Made by a program: the position numbers and the translations under genes
Notes under the pieces: model-generated
The model's database searches: none
Told to the model about the DNA's origin: nothing
Seen by the model: only the letters and a program-made list of their open reading frames with translations
Assembly (NCBI GenBank): GCA_009920765.1
Contig: RFZJ01000012.1
Coordinates: forward strand, 1-63,656
DNA length: 63,656 nucleotides
Direction of reading: 5' to 3'
From: Planctomycetota bacterium
GTDB taxonomy: Bacteria; Planctomycetota; Planctomycetia; Gemmatales; Gemmataceae
Part shown: positions 1-8,038 of the stretch, piece after piece
Position numbering within the stretch: position 1 is the first letter of the stretch
Layout: the number at the start of each line of letters is the position of its first letter

Positions 1-144
1 CCCATGAAAAGCATTTCGTTCAACGCAGTTGAACAGGCGATGGTAAAATTGCGAAAAAGATTGCTTAAGACACTTCATATTGATGAATGCAGGGGGCAAC
101 GCCTGATATCACGGAAAGAAATGCTGGAAAACCTACAATCTTAA
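1..144 (+). CDS. 3' end of an unidentified gene (partial)
   Basis: Frame 1 is open from the window edge to a TAA at 142-144, giving 47 residues that start before the window. The stretch is basic and helical-looking (AVEQAMVKLRKRLLKTL, then a short polar tail), which is reminiscent of the last recognition-helix segment of sigma-70 region 4, but this is only an impression. It ends 16 bp before the convergent stop of the cyclase gene. It could also be a chance open frame; the domain that would settle it lies outside the window. Confidence 0.35.
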   Translation, partial: PMKSISFNAVEQAMVKLRKRLLKTLHIDECRGQRLISRKEMLENLQS

Positions 145-160
145 TTCTTTTTGCTGATAT

Positions 161-2014
161 CTATTTCCCGGGTGGATGCCAGACAGACTGAAAGTTTTGA
201 GCTGGATTCATAAGCATTTCCACAGCACGGTGAAGAATCAAAATAAGTGGACCATCCTCGGGGAATTCTGCCAGACTAAACCCTGAAATCTTGGATGCTT
301 CCCTGAAATTCTTTTTTTCAAGCTCGATTAAAGCTTGTTCCGTAACCTGTTTAAGCCTTTTGTTCTTTTCATTCGTCTCGAGAAAAACCTCATAGATATC
401 AACAGGTTCAACGACATTCACCACGGTAGTTTTACAAACCCTACGCGTGAGAAAACTTTCATCCAATAACTTCTTGGTGGCACCAGTAATCAAAAGGTAG
501 CTTCGCAGATATTTTGTCAATCCTTCCACCCGGCTTGCCAGGTTCACCGAGGGCCCCAATGGACCATATTTAAATTTTATCGATGAACCCGTGTTTCCAA
601 CCCAAATTTTCCCTGAATTAATTCCAATCCCTAGGGCAAGTGGCTCGCCTATCTGCTTACTCCACTTTTCATTGATATGGGGGATTTTCATTTGCATTTT
701 TTGAGCTGCAATTACACATTGCTTCGCATGGTCTGGTTGGTGTCCGGGCGCTCCCCACATTGCAAGCATGCCATCACCCAGATAATCCACTAAAACGCCG
801 GATTGATCTTGGACACATTTGGAAAGCGAATCAAAAATGGCACTCATCAATTTATTGGTACCTTCGGGCCCAATGCGTTCGCTGATGCGACTGAAACCCC
901 TCAAGTCGCAAAACAATAAAGTTGCGTCAGTTTCTCTTCCATGAAGCAATGTAGGTTCCAATGCAAGTTGCCTGGCCAACTCAGGGGTAAAGAATTGTTC
1001 AAACTGCACCCGGGCCTGCACCGCATCTTTTTCATGGGTCTGGCGAACCAATCCGGTGGATAATCCACAAGCAAGCATATCAACCAGCAAACCTTCAATA
1101 ATGGCAGAACGGCGTTCGTTTCCAGTAGGGGCCCTTTCGCCATACAGCGCACCAAGAAAGTTCCCTTTGGAATCCAGGATCGGGGCCGCCACAACTGCCA
1201 TGGCACCCAGATTAGTTTTCCCGACTTTAATTTCGCCTGTATGCCAAATTGTCTTTTTGAACTCAGAAAGCCGTTTGACAATGTTCTTGTTTGGTTCCCA
1301 GTTTTTAATGTCAAGAAATTTCGGGGGGTGAGCGGTTGCAACTTTCAAGCTCCCTGGTTCCCCGAGCAAAACTCGCCCAGACTCCAGCCCCACGATATCA
1401 ACCAAGGCAACTGCTGCTTCCTTTATAAAATCCTGACTTCCGATGGTGCCCTGGAGTACCCGCATGGTCATTTGCAACCAATTCACGACATCGACAAATT
1501 CAGCATCAGTAACATTAGCCAGCTTGTTGGATTGCTCAAGGATGGAAGCATTGGAGGAATTGCTGCCTACCGAGTCGGTGATGGACTGAAACATCTCGAC
1601 TTCATCTACCGGAATATTTTGAGAATTTGAATGAAGCTTGATCAATAAGTTGTGCAAAGCAAAAGAGCAAGGAATGTTTTTTTCAACGGACTGATTGGGG
1701 TCGAGTATGGTTTCGACATCGAGTTGCCAATGCTTTTTCGAAGTATTGGTCAATCGTAATGTTTTGGGATTAATAAATTCCAACGTGACTTGCCTTCTAC
1801 TGAAGGAGGCTTCCGCCAACGGTGCGACAACCAATCGATCAAGTCCATTTTCACCGGTGCCTTGGATAAACTGGATGGGGTTGGGTTCTCCTATGCGCTG
1901 TCTGCCTATTTCCAAGGAGCCTAAAACTTCCATGCTCCAGACGGTGCCGTCTTTCTGATGAATTTCCAATATGCTCAACGAATCATCTCCAATTGGTAAA
2001 AGCCTGATAATCAA
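161..2014 (-). CDS. FHA-GAF-class III adenylate/guanylate cyclase
   Basis: A 617-residue soluble signalling protein. Residues about 25-127 resemble an FHA phosphopeptide-binding fold (RQR, then FSRRQ in the usual serine-arginine loop). Residues about 175-325 form a GAF domain. A class III nucleotidyl cyclase catalytic domain starts near 362. Both metal-binding aspartate sites are visible: FCDLRGF (Asp370) and DYLGDGML (Asp410/Asp414). The VNLASRVEG helix also fits. The usual base-selecting residue before VN (the D in IGDTVN) is replaced in LGPSVN, so ATP versus GTP preference cannot be read. The expected role is cAMP or cGMP synthesis driven by a phosphorylated partner and a GAF ligand. It is transcribed away from the structured-RNA region and converges on the partial gene at the window edge. 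No membrane segment is seen. Confidence 0.9.
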   Translation of the reverse strand: MIIRLLPIGDDSLSILEIHQKDGTVWSMEVLGSLEIGRQRIGEPNPIQFIQGTGENGLDRLVVAPLAEASFSRRQVTLEFINPKTLRLTNTSKKHWQLDVETILDPNQSVEKNIPCSFALHNLLIKLHSNSQNIPVDEVEMFQSITDSVGSNSSNASILEQSNKLANVTDAEFVDVVNWLQMTMRVLQGTIGSQDFIKEAAVALVDIVGLESGRVLLGEPGSLKVATAHPPKFLDIKNWEPNKNIVKRLSEFKKTIWHTGEIKVGKTNLGAMAVVAAPILDSKGNFLGALYGERAPTGNERRSAIIEGLLVDMLACGLSTGLVRQTHEKDAVQARVQFEQFFTPELARQLALEPTLLHGRETDATLLFCDLRGFSRISERIGPEGTNKLMSAIFDSLSKCVQDQSGVLVDYLGDGMLAMWGAPGHQPDHAKQCVIAAQKMQMKIPHINEKWSKQIGEPLALGIGINSGKIWVGNTGSSIKFKYGPLGPSVNLASRVEGLTKYLRSYLLITGATKKLLDESFLTRRVCKTTVVNVVEPVDIYEVFLETNEKNKRLKQVTEQALIELEKKNFREASKISGFSLAEFPEDGPLILILHRAVEMLMNPAQNFQSVWHPPGK

Positions 2015-2189
2015 TTATGAAGCGGGAATAATTTCAAACAAGCATAAAATTTTATTTCGACAATTCCCAACCTCAAACCGCCAGCCAGTTTAAAACCAAT
2101 TTAAGAAGAAAAGCATAAAAGCCTTTTTTCTAGGCTTTAAACAGCACTTTGAAATTTTTTCAAAACTTTGAAAGTAATTCAAAACCGTA

Positions 2190-2217
2190 TTGACACTTAT
2201 TACAAACAGGGTATCTC
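2190..2217 (+). promoter_or_regulatory. Putative sigma-70 promoter of the structured RNA
   Basis: A consensus -35 box TTGACA (2190-2195) is followed after 16 bp by TATCTC (2212-2217) as a -10 box. Transcription would begin near 2224, immediately before the run of hairpins described next. The -35 match is perfect and the -10 match is partial. It was identified by eye only. Confidence 0.5.
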
Positions 2218-2223
2218 AGCGCT

Positions 2224-2570
2224 CACTTAAGTCGCTCGAAGGGTTTGCAGCAAACGGGTTGGGGAACCCAAAGCTACAAATCACACGAGGCAGGTGAAAA
2301 CCTGAAAAACGAAGGCTTGAGAATCTGGGCAAGGATTGCCCGGGTCATCGACTTGAAACTTGCTTGCCAAACAAGAGAAGTGAAGTAGTCGGTGAAAAAG
2401 TTAAGGGGTGCTTCGTGCAAACGAAACATTTTCAAATTGGGGGTTAATGGCAGACACACCGGACTAGTTCCGTCCGGATTCGCCGGGGATTATTGCGCTG
2501 GGGGAAGATTGATCAGATGCAGGCGTGAAAACGCCAACAGCCGGGGGGCTGGGTATCATCCAATCTTAAA
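2224..2570 (+). ncRNA. Large structured RNA, family not recognised
   Basis: This stretch of about 350 nt lacks a credible gene but is dense in exact stem-loops. They are: GGGTT/AACCC with a GGGG loop (2256-2269), flanked by AGC-AAAC and AAA-GCT (2249-2275); CAGGT-GAAA-ACCTG (2291-2304); GGGCA/TGCCC (2327-2341); a long hairpin closed by CATCGACT/AGTCGGTG (2346-2394) with inner ACTT/AAGT and CTTG/CAAG; TTCGT-GCAA-ACGAA (2412-2425); CCGGAC/GTCCGG (2459-2477); and a closing AAGATTG/CAATCTT plus GATG/CATC (2505-2567) that encloses GGCGT-GAAA-ACGCC (2522-2535) and CAGCC-GGGG-GGCTG (2538-2551). CTC-G-AAG (2235-2241) can close on CTT-GAG (2316-2321). Three GNRA and two GGGG tetraloops are present. 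No hallmark of RNase P RNA, tmRNA, SRP RNA, T-box or group II domain V was found. It is either an independent RNA or the leader of the sigma-factor gene. Confidence 0.75.
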
Positions 2571-2574
2571 CAAC

Positions 2575-2604
2575 AATTATAAAGTCTTAAAAGATCTTAT
2601 AATT
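2575..2604 (+). other. AT-rich hairpin between structured RNA and sigma gene
   Basis: AATTATAA (2575-2582) pairs with TTATAATT (2597-2604). After one mismatch the stem continues through G-U, T-A, C-G and T-A pairs to a TAAA loop. It marks the 3' boundary of the structured block. It lacks a following T-run, so it is a weak candidate for a terminator; it may instead be a processing or attenuation element in the leader of the sigma gene 89 bp downstream. Confidence 0.4.
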
Positions 2605-2692
2605 CACCTTATTCAAGCCATTCTCCGATGAATTTTCACAAGAAAAGCTGTCGGCCAATTTCACTCGGATGCTACTGATTAAGGGGATAAAA

Positions 2693-3514
2693 ATGGAAGA
2701 AATCAACAAAAACCTGCCTTGCAACAACGAAAAATCAACTGCAACAGAAGTGGCCCAAGATAAGATGCAGGTTTGGCGCGAATTCAAAAAAAATCCATGC
2801 GATGAAATGAGAAACCAACTCATCGAAAAATATCTCCACCTTGTTAAATACAATGCTGAAAGAATCTGGGCTCGTCTGCCCGATGGCGTTGAACTTGATG
2901 ATCTTGTTAGTGCCGGTGTTTTTGGTTTGATGGATGCCATCAGCGCATTTGATACCGAAAGGGGCGTCAAGTTTGAAACCTACTGTGTACCACGCATCCG
3001 CGGCGCAATGCTTGATGAACTCCGATCAATGGACTGGGTTCCTCGATTGGTTCGTAGCAAGGCCAGCAAAATGGAAGAAGCCAGGAAATCCCTTGAGGCA
3101 TCTTTGGGCCGGGCACCAACTCCTGAAGAAATGGCAGAAAAAATGGGCGTTCCCCTCGAAGAATTCCACAAGTTGCAAGGCGAATCCACCGCTGTAAGCC
3201 AGGTCAGCCTCAACAAAAAATGGTATGAAACAGACAGCTACAAAGACGTTCGAGAAATCGATATCGTTGAAGACAAGCGAGCTGAAGATCCTACCAAGAA
3301 AATTCAGAACCGCGATCTGATGAAGATGGTTACCAGAGGCTTGAACCGCAATGAACGCCTCATCATCATTCTTTATTATTATGAAGACATGACCATGAAA
3401 GAAATTGGCGCAACCCTTGACCTTAGCGAATCACGCGTCAGCCAGATGCATTCAAGCATCGTTAGCAGGTTGCAAACCCAACTCACCGACAGGCGGGTTG
3501 AATTCAGCTTCTAA
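2693..3514 (+). CDS. RNA polymerase sigma factor, FliA/WhiG type
   Basis: A 273-residue alternative sigma-70 factor of the group 3 (sigma-28) type. Region 2 is clear (LDDLVSAGVFGLMDAI, then FETYCVPRIRGAMLDELR). Region 3 follows (GRAPTPEEMAEKMGV), and region 4 ends the protein with a helix-turn-helix (MTMKEIGATLDLSESRVSQ). ATG 2693 was chosen because AAGGGG lies 8 bp upstream; an ATG at 2669 has no such site. An upstream leader of up to about 470 nt carries the structured RNA, which suggests post-transcriptional control. No anti-sigma factor gene and no flagellar genes are adjacent, so the regulon cannot be inferred from context. Terminated by the hairpin at 3534-3574. Confidence 0.93.
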   Translation: MEEINKNLPCNNEKSTATEVAQDKMQVWREFKKNPCDEMRNQLIEKYLHLVKYNAERIWARLPDGVELDDLVSAGVFGLMDAISAFDTERGVKFETYCVPRIRGAMLDELRSMDWVPRLVRSKASKMEEARKSLEASLGRAPTPEEMAEKMGVPLEEFHKLQGESTAVSQVSLNKKWYETDSYKDVREIDIVEDKRAEDPTKKIQNRDLMKMVTRGLNRNERLIIILYYYEDMTMKEIGATLDLSESRVSQMHSSIVSRLQTQLTDRRVEFSF

Positions 3515-3533
3515 TTAAAAGCCATCCACATAA

Positions 3534-3574
3534 AGCAGGAGTGGGGAATTATTTCCTACTCCTGCTTCTTTTTT
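3534..3574 (+). terminator. Rho-independent terminator after sigma gene
   Basis: AGCAGGAGT (3534-3542) pairs perfectly with ACTCCTGCT (3558-3566), and the stem runs straight into TTCTTTTTT. It lies 20 bp after the sigma-factor stop codon, so the response-regulator gene downstream probably has its own promoter. Confidence 0.85.
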
Positions 3575-3646
3575 CATTTCTGCCCAGGATCTCCTATAAT
3601 AAGTTGATCAGAACAGGATCCGTTTCCTTTATTGGAGATTTTCCAA

Positions 3647-4105
3647 ATGAGTGGCAATCAGTTCAAAATTCTTATTGCAGATGATAATCCCCAGGGTGCG
3701 GAGCTTCTTGAAGCCTACCTAGCGGATACGGATTTTTTGGTGAAAACAGCGGGTGATGGCGAACAAACCCTTAAAATCGTTTCTGAATGGAATCCTGATT
3801 TGATTCTTCTTGATATCATGATGCCAAGGATGAGCGGTTTTGAAGTTTGCAAACGGCTTAGAAGCAATGCCCAGACTAAAACCATACCTGTTATCATGGT
3901 AACCGCCTTGGATCAACTTGCAGATGTGGAACGCGCAGTCGATGCAGGGACTGATGATTTTATTTCAAAGCCCATCAAACAAAACGAACTTTTGCTTCGC
4001 ATCAATGCTCTTTTAAAGGCTAGGCACTCGGCCAACGACCTTGCCCGTACTCTCACCTATCTGGAGGCACTGCAGCTAAGCGGAATTCAATCTCCCGCCC
4101 GCTAG
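3647..4105 (+). CDS. Stand-alone response regulator (receiver domain)
   Basis: A 152-residue CheY-like receiver with a short helical tail and no output domain. Phosphorylation-site residues are all present: acidic pair Asp12-Asp13, phospho-acceptor Asp56 (LILLDIMMP), Thr86 (MVTA) and Lys108 (SKPI). The start at ATG 3647 follows GGAG at 3634-3637; an upstream TTG at 3632 overlaps that site and is unlikely. The rRNA methyltransferase gene begins 13 bp after its stop, so the two are probably cotranscribed. No histidine kinase is encoded nearby. It resembles the receiver of PleD/DivK-type proteins but lacks GGDEF or other output. Confidence 0.92.
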   Translation: MSGNQFKILIADDNPQGAELLEAYLADTDFLVKTAGDGEQTLKIVSEWNPDLILLDIMMPRMSGFEVCKRLRSNAQTKTIPVIMVTALDQLADVERAVDAGTDDFISKPIKQNELLLRINALLKARHSANDLARTLTYLEALQLSGIQSPAR

Positions 4106-4118
4106 TACCACAAGCAAA

Positions 4119-5306
4119 ATGTCATTACCAAAAATCATATTGAAACAGGGTAAAGCAAAGCCTTTTTACAGTCGACACCCTTGGGTTTTTGCGGGCGCAA
4201 TCTCCAAAACAGAACAATCCCCAACTGATGGTGCGGAGGTCGAAGTTTATTCTGCGGAAGGCAACTTTGTTGCCCGCGGCCTTTATAATAGCCAAAGTAA
4301 AATCCAAGTCCGTCTCTACTCTTGGAACCATGACCAACCTTTGGACAAAGATTTCTTCAAATCCAAATTTCAAAACGCAATCCAATTACGAAACGATCTT
4401 GGCCTCAACAACAACGAGGCTGGTTGCAGGTTGATTTTTAGTGAGGCTGACGGCCTTTCAGGACTCTGCGTTGACAAATATGGAAAATGGCTTGTGATGC
4501 AATTCACCTCGCTGGCAATGGCCAACCGCAAGGAAATATTTGCAGATATTCTTCAGGAATTAATCAACCCCGAGGGTATTTACCTGCGAACGGAAAAAGG
4601 CATCGGCAAACTAGAGGGCATCTCCCTTCAGGATGAAATTTGCAGGGGAACTCCCCCTGAGGGAACCATACCCATTCAAGAACATGGGGTTCAATTCATG
4701 GTTAACCTCACTGAGGGACAAAAAACAGGCTATTATCTTGACCAGCGTGATAATCGTCTAGAAACTGCGAAGCTTGCGCAAAGCAGGAGACTTCTTGATG
4801 TTTTTTGCTATGGGGGTGGCTTTTCCCTCCATGCCTTAAAGCATGGGGCAATTGAAACAGTAGGAATCGATCAATCAGCATCGGCCCTTCATCTCGCAGC
4901 GGATAACGCCAAGCGAAATAATCTGGGGCCTAGCAGGTGGATTTTGGGAAGTGCCTTCGAAACCATGGCGGAACTGGTGAAAACAGGCGAAAAATTTGGC
5001 GTGGTTGTACTAGACCCTCCGAAATTCGCCCGTTCTAGGGGTGCTATTGATGAAGCCATAAAAGGGTATCGAAAGTTAAATGCACTGGGATTAAAACTTT
5101 TGGAACCGGGCGGATTTCTGGTGAGTTGTTGTTGCTCTGGACTCATTACCATGGATATGATGGAGCAGATATTGGCCTTGGTTGGGGCTGATGAGAAAAG
5201 AGACATTCAGGTATTGCAGCGCAGGGGGCCTTCCCCTGATCATCCGGTTTCAACTACCTGTCCCGAATCCCATTATCTCAAGTGTATTATCACTAGGGTG
5301 ATGTAA
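4119..5306 (+). CDS. RlmI-like class I rRNA (cytosine-C5) methyltransferase
   Basis: A 395-residue SAM-dependent methyltransferase of the RlmI/YccW type. An N-terminal PUA RNA-binding domain (residues about 3-75) is followed by a linker and a Rossmann methyltransferase domain. The family signature NLTEGQKTGYYLDQR lies at about 196-210, SAM-binding motif I at 225-250 (LLDVFCYGGGF), motif IV at 299-302 (DPPK), and the cysteine cluster at 337-339 (SCCCSG) includes the expected catalytic cysteine. By family knowledge it would methylate a cytosine of 23S rRNA. It lies 13 bp behind the response-regulator gene, an unusual partnership. Length is typical of the family. Confidence 0.93.
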   Translation: MSLPKIILKQGKAKPFYSRHPWVFAGAISKTEQSPTDGAEVEVYSAEGNFVARGLYNSQSKIQVRLYSWNHDQPLDKDFFKSKFQNAIQLRNDLGLNNNEAGCRLIFSEADGLSGLCVDKYGKWLVMQFTSLAMANRKEIFADILQELINPEGIYLRTEKGIGKLEGISLQDEICRGTPPEGTIPIQEHGVQFMVNLTEGQKTGYYLDQRDNRLETAKLAQSRRLLDVFCYGGGFSLHALKHGAIETVGIDQSASALHLAADNAKRNNLGPSRWILGSAFETMAELVKTGEKFGVVVLDPPKFARSRGAIDEAIKGYRKLNALGLKLLEPGGFLVSCCCSGLITMDMMEQILALVGADEKRDIQVLQRRGPSPDHPVSTTCPESHYLKCIITRVM

Positions 5307-5391
5307 TTTTTGTCCTTTTGTTGTGTTGATACTGTGTTATAAGGTTTTATTGTGGTTTTATTTAAACGAATTGTTTGAAAGGATTTTATTC

Positions 5392-6348
5392 ATGTTTAAA
5401 TTTTGGCGGTTTACACCTTTTGCGTTGGTTATGGCTTTGGCAGTAGGCTCAATTGCGATTTCTTTCGCTCAAGATTCCGGCATCCAGCTTCCTCCAGATA
5501 CTCAAGCCTTGATCCGGCTTAATTTCCGGGCCATGATTGATTCCCCCCTTGCCAAAAAAATGGGAATTGAAAAAGCATCCGAAATAATCAAATCTGTTCC
5601 AGGTGGCGAAATCCTTGCTGAAATGGGTTTCGATCCCCTCAAAGATATAGACTCCATCACCATTGCTGCTCCTGGTGGCGGGGATATGGAAAAAGGCCTG
5701 ATCATCGTTGCAGGTAAGTTTAAATCTGAAAAGCTTGTTGCAAAAGCCAATGAAGAAGCTAAAAACAACAAGGACAAAGTAAAAACCCACAAGGCAGGCG
5801 AAAAAACTATTTTCGAAGTGATCATCCCTGAGCAACAAGTACCCATGTTCATGATGATCGCATCCAATAGCACCATCCTTGCTTCAACCCAAAAAGATTA
5901 TCTTGAAAAAGCTCTTGCTAATTCTGGAAGCAAGCTTTCAAACAAAGATTTCTCCGCCCTTGTAGAAAAACTTGATCCCAAACTTGCAATCTCAATGGTT
6001 GCTGTCAGCAGCGCTTTCCCTAGCAAAAGCCTCCCAGAACCTGCCAAGGCTATCATCGAAGGCATTGATTCAATCGGTGGCGGTATCGGCGTCGATAAAG
6101 ATATAACCCTTAGCGTCAATGTTTTCACCAAGGACGAAGAATCCTCAAAGAAATTAAAGGAAACCATGGACCAAGGGATGGCGCAAGCGTTGGGTTTTCT
6201 TGGCTTGATGGCTGCCCAGCAAAAAGAACTCACCCCCGTTCTGGAATTTGTCAAATCGATGAAGACCAGCTCCAAGGCTAAGATGATGTCCTTGGAAGGC
6301 AAATTGCCCGGTAAAATGATTGAAGATGCAATCTTGGGCTCAAAGTAA
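5392..6348 (+). CDS. Secreted protein of unknown function
   Basis: A 318-residue protein with a clear signal peptide: a basic start, a hydrophobic core (ALVMALAVGSIAI), and probable cleavage after SFA. The mature part is lysine-rich and mixes alpha and beta segments. It resembles DUF3352-like planctomycete secreted proteins (paired repeats on either side of a 'STILASTQKDYLEKAL' segment), but this is not certain. ATG 5392 was selected over an ATG-less upstream extension because AAAGGA precedes it and the signal peptide begins there. It ends at a strong bidirectional hairpin. No function can be assigned from its neighbours. Confidence 0.8.
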   Translation: MFKFWRFTPFALVMALAVGSIAISFAQDSGIQLPPDTQALIRLNFRAMIDSPLAKKMGIEKASEIIKSVPGGEILAEMGFDPLKDIDSITIAAPGGGDMEKGLIIVAGKFKSEKLVAKANEEAKNNKDKVKTHKAGEKTIFEVIIPEQQVPMFMMIASNSTILASTQKDYLEKALANSGSKLSNKDFSALVEKLDPKLAISMVAVSSAFPSKSLPEPAKAIIEGIDSIGGGIGVDKDITLSVNVFTKDEESSKKLKETMDQGMAQALGFLGLMAAQQKELTPVLEFVKSMKTSSKAKMMSLEGKLPGKMIEDAILGSK

Positions 6349-6371
6349 ACTTTTTGAACACAATGACAATC

Positions 6372-6410
6372 AAAAGGCCTTCTCTTATTTTGGTAGGGGA
6401 AGGCCTTTAT
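6372..6410. terminator. Bidirectional terminator between convergent genes
   Basis: AAAGGCCTTC (6373-6382) and GAAGGCCTTT (6399-6408) form a perfect 10-bp stem flanked by AAAA on the left and TTTATTATTT on the right. It can therefore stop transcription of the secreted-protein gene on the plus strand and of the kinase gene, whose last codons it overlaps, on the minus strand. Confidence 0.8.
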
Positions 6411-8004
6411 TATTTGGAAGATCCGGACTTTTCTTATTGGTCTTTGTCCCAGAATCTTTGAGCAATCTCGAAAACTTCTGCGCATCCTTTAAGCCATTTT
6501 GCGCATTGAAATAATTAGCCTCTGAAATCCAAATCTTCATTTCCGGATAAGTGTTGCAAATGTTGATGGCAAAACTGGGACTAACCTTGTTGAAGTATTC
6601 CTGCGATTTATCAGGGTAACTTTTTAACGCATATACAATACCCAAGCCAAGATTCCCCAAGGCTTCATACTTGCTGTTAAGCTTGCAGGATTGGTAAAGT
6701 TTTTCTGCATCTTCAAGCTTGTGCCTACTCAGATAAAGAAGCCCCAAATCCGTGCAAACCCCAGAACCACCTGTTGTGTTCTTAAACTTGGAATTGGAAT
6801 TCAAATAACGATCAACGGTCTGCTTCAAGGATTGCTCACTGTAATTGTTGTCCAGAATATCCTCGTCAACTTCCTGCAGGTCTGAAATCGCGGTATAGTG
6901 CAATCCTTGATTTTTGGAGTAGTAATAGCCTGTGAGCACACCCAGAAAAACCGTGCCCAGGACAGCCCCGATTAAAGGTAAACGGGCTTTTGCAATCAAT
7001 TTCCAAGGGTTGAAAGGTTCCTTGTAAATGCCCGTGGACCCATTTTGAAACACTTGGGTATCGCTATTTTGTATGGCAGTGATACTCGGAAACGATGCAA
7101 GCATTTCGAGATCTATCTTTTCATTTTTAGAAATCTGCACCAAGGAATGCAAAACCTCTGTAAATGATTGCGGCCTCTTCATCGGATCAACTGACATCAT
7201 TTTTTGCACCAAGGCACAGATGTCTTTGGGGAAATCTGGACGAATGGTTTCTAGCGATCCCGCTTCACCCCGCAAATGTTTTAGCGCAACCTCGAAGGCA
7301 TTATCTCCCTGATAGGGCGGGTGACCCGAAATCATATGATAGGCAGTCACACCAAGGGAATAAATATCGGTGCGTTGGTCAATTTGTTTGCCTTCAACCT
7401 GCTCGGGAGCCATGTATAAAGGGGTGCCCAATGTCATTCCCGATTGCGTAAGGTTCAAGGGCTGAACCAGGGCTGCAAAGCGAGCCAGCCCGAAGTCTGC
7501 AACTTTGACTTCACCTTTTCTGGTAAGAAGAATATTCTCGGGTTTAATATCACGATGAGTAATGCCCAATTCACTTGATCGCTGTAAAGCTGATGCAACC
7601 TGCCTCAAAACACTAACAAGGGAATGAACATCCAATGTCCCTCTAAGGCTTAGATATTCCTTAAGGTTTCGGCCTTCAACATATTCTAATGCCATGAAAT
7701 GCTGACCATCAGCTTCTCCTATGGCATAAACTTGCACAATGCATGGATGAACAACCTGTGCAATGGCTTCTGCTTCTTTTTTAAATCGTTGCAGGGATTC
7801 ATTATCTTCTGCCAGATCGGTTCTTAATATCTTGAGCGCCACTTTTCGTTTAAGTGAAACTTGTTCCGCAAGAAAAACCTGCCCCATACCACCATGACCC
7901 AACTTGTAAAGCACCCTGAAATCGCCAATTAATTTGCCTGCCAGGTCGCTATATTTAGCTGGTTCTGGGTTTTTTGGAGGATTTTGATTGTCAGTAGTAT
8001 TCAT
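6385..8004 (-). CDS. Membrane-anchored Ser/Thr protein kinase (PknB type)
   Basis: A 539-residue Hanks-type kinase. The catalytic domain spans residues about 28-290 with a glycine loop (GHGGMGQVF, 36-44), Lys58 (VALK), catalytic HRDIKPEN (150-157), DFG (170-172) and APEQ (199-202). All key residues are intact, so an active enzyme is expected. A single membrane helix at about 343-360 separates it from a C-terminal extracytoplasmic part of about 170 residues with TPR-like helical pairs (LGLLYLSRHKLEDAEKLYQ). The gene follows the WD40 gene by 34 bp on the same strand and is probably cotranscribed, suggesting that the WD40 protein is a partner or substrate. The minus-strand end overlaps the bidirectional terminator. 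Confidence 0.93.
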   Translation of the reverse strand: MNTTDNQNPPKNPEPAKYSDLAGKLIGDFRVLYKLGHGGMGQVFLAEQVSLKRKVALKILRTDLAEDNESLQRFKKEAEAIAQVVHPCIVQVYAIGEADGQHFMALEYVEGRNLKEYLSLRGTLDVHSLVSVLRQVASALQRSSELGITHRDIKPENILLTRKGEVKVADFGLARFAALVQPLNLTQSGMTLGTPLYMAPEQVEGKQIDQRTDIYSLGVTAYHMISGHPPYQGDNAFEVALKHLRGEAGSLETIRPDFPKDICALVQKMMSVDPMKRPQSFTEVLHSLVQISKNEKIDLEMLASFPSITAIQNSDTQVFQNGSTGIYKEPFNPWKLIAKARLPLIGAVLGTVFLGVLTGYYYSKNQGLHYTAISDLQEVDEDILDNNYSEQSLKQTVDRYLNSNSKFKNTTGGSGVCTDLGLLYLSRHKLEDAEKLYQSCKLNSKYEALGNLGLGIVYALKSYPDKSQEYFNKVSPSFAINICNTYPEMKIWISEANYFNAQNGLKDAQKFSRLLKDSGTKTNKKSPDLPNNKGLPLPK

Positions 8005-8038
8005 AAAAACTTAGGGTGTTGGCAATAATTACAAAGCT

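Noticed and set aside
2118..2138. Hairpin AAAGCCT/AGGCTTT as terminator
   Set aside because: It has a T-rich loop rather than a trailing T-run and lies upstream of the cyclase gene start, with no gene end nearby to terminate.
2249..2275. c-di-GMP-I (GEMM) riboswitch core
   Set aside because: The AGC-AAAC-hairpin-AAA-GCT layout is similar, but the conserved GACGC before AAAGC and the second GEMM stem with its receptor are not found, so the name was not assigned.
2224..2570. RNase P RNA, tmRNA, SRP RNA, T-box or group I/II intron
   Set aside because: Searched by eye for GAGGAAAGUC, the tRNA-like ends of tmRNA, the SRP GGAAGCAG loop region, the T-box GGGUGG element and domain V; none present. 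A single AGGA loop at 2332-2335 was also judged too little to propose a CsrA sponge.
2274..2631. Short open frames inside the structured RNA region (61 and 79 residues)
   Set aside because: No ribosome-binding site or protein-like composition; the region is better explained by its dense base-pairing.
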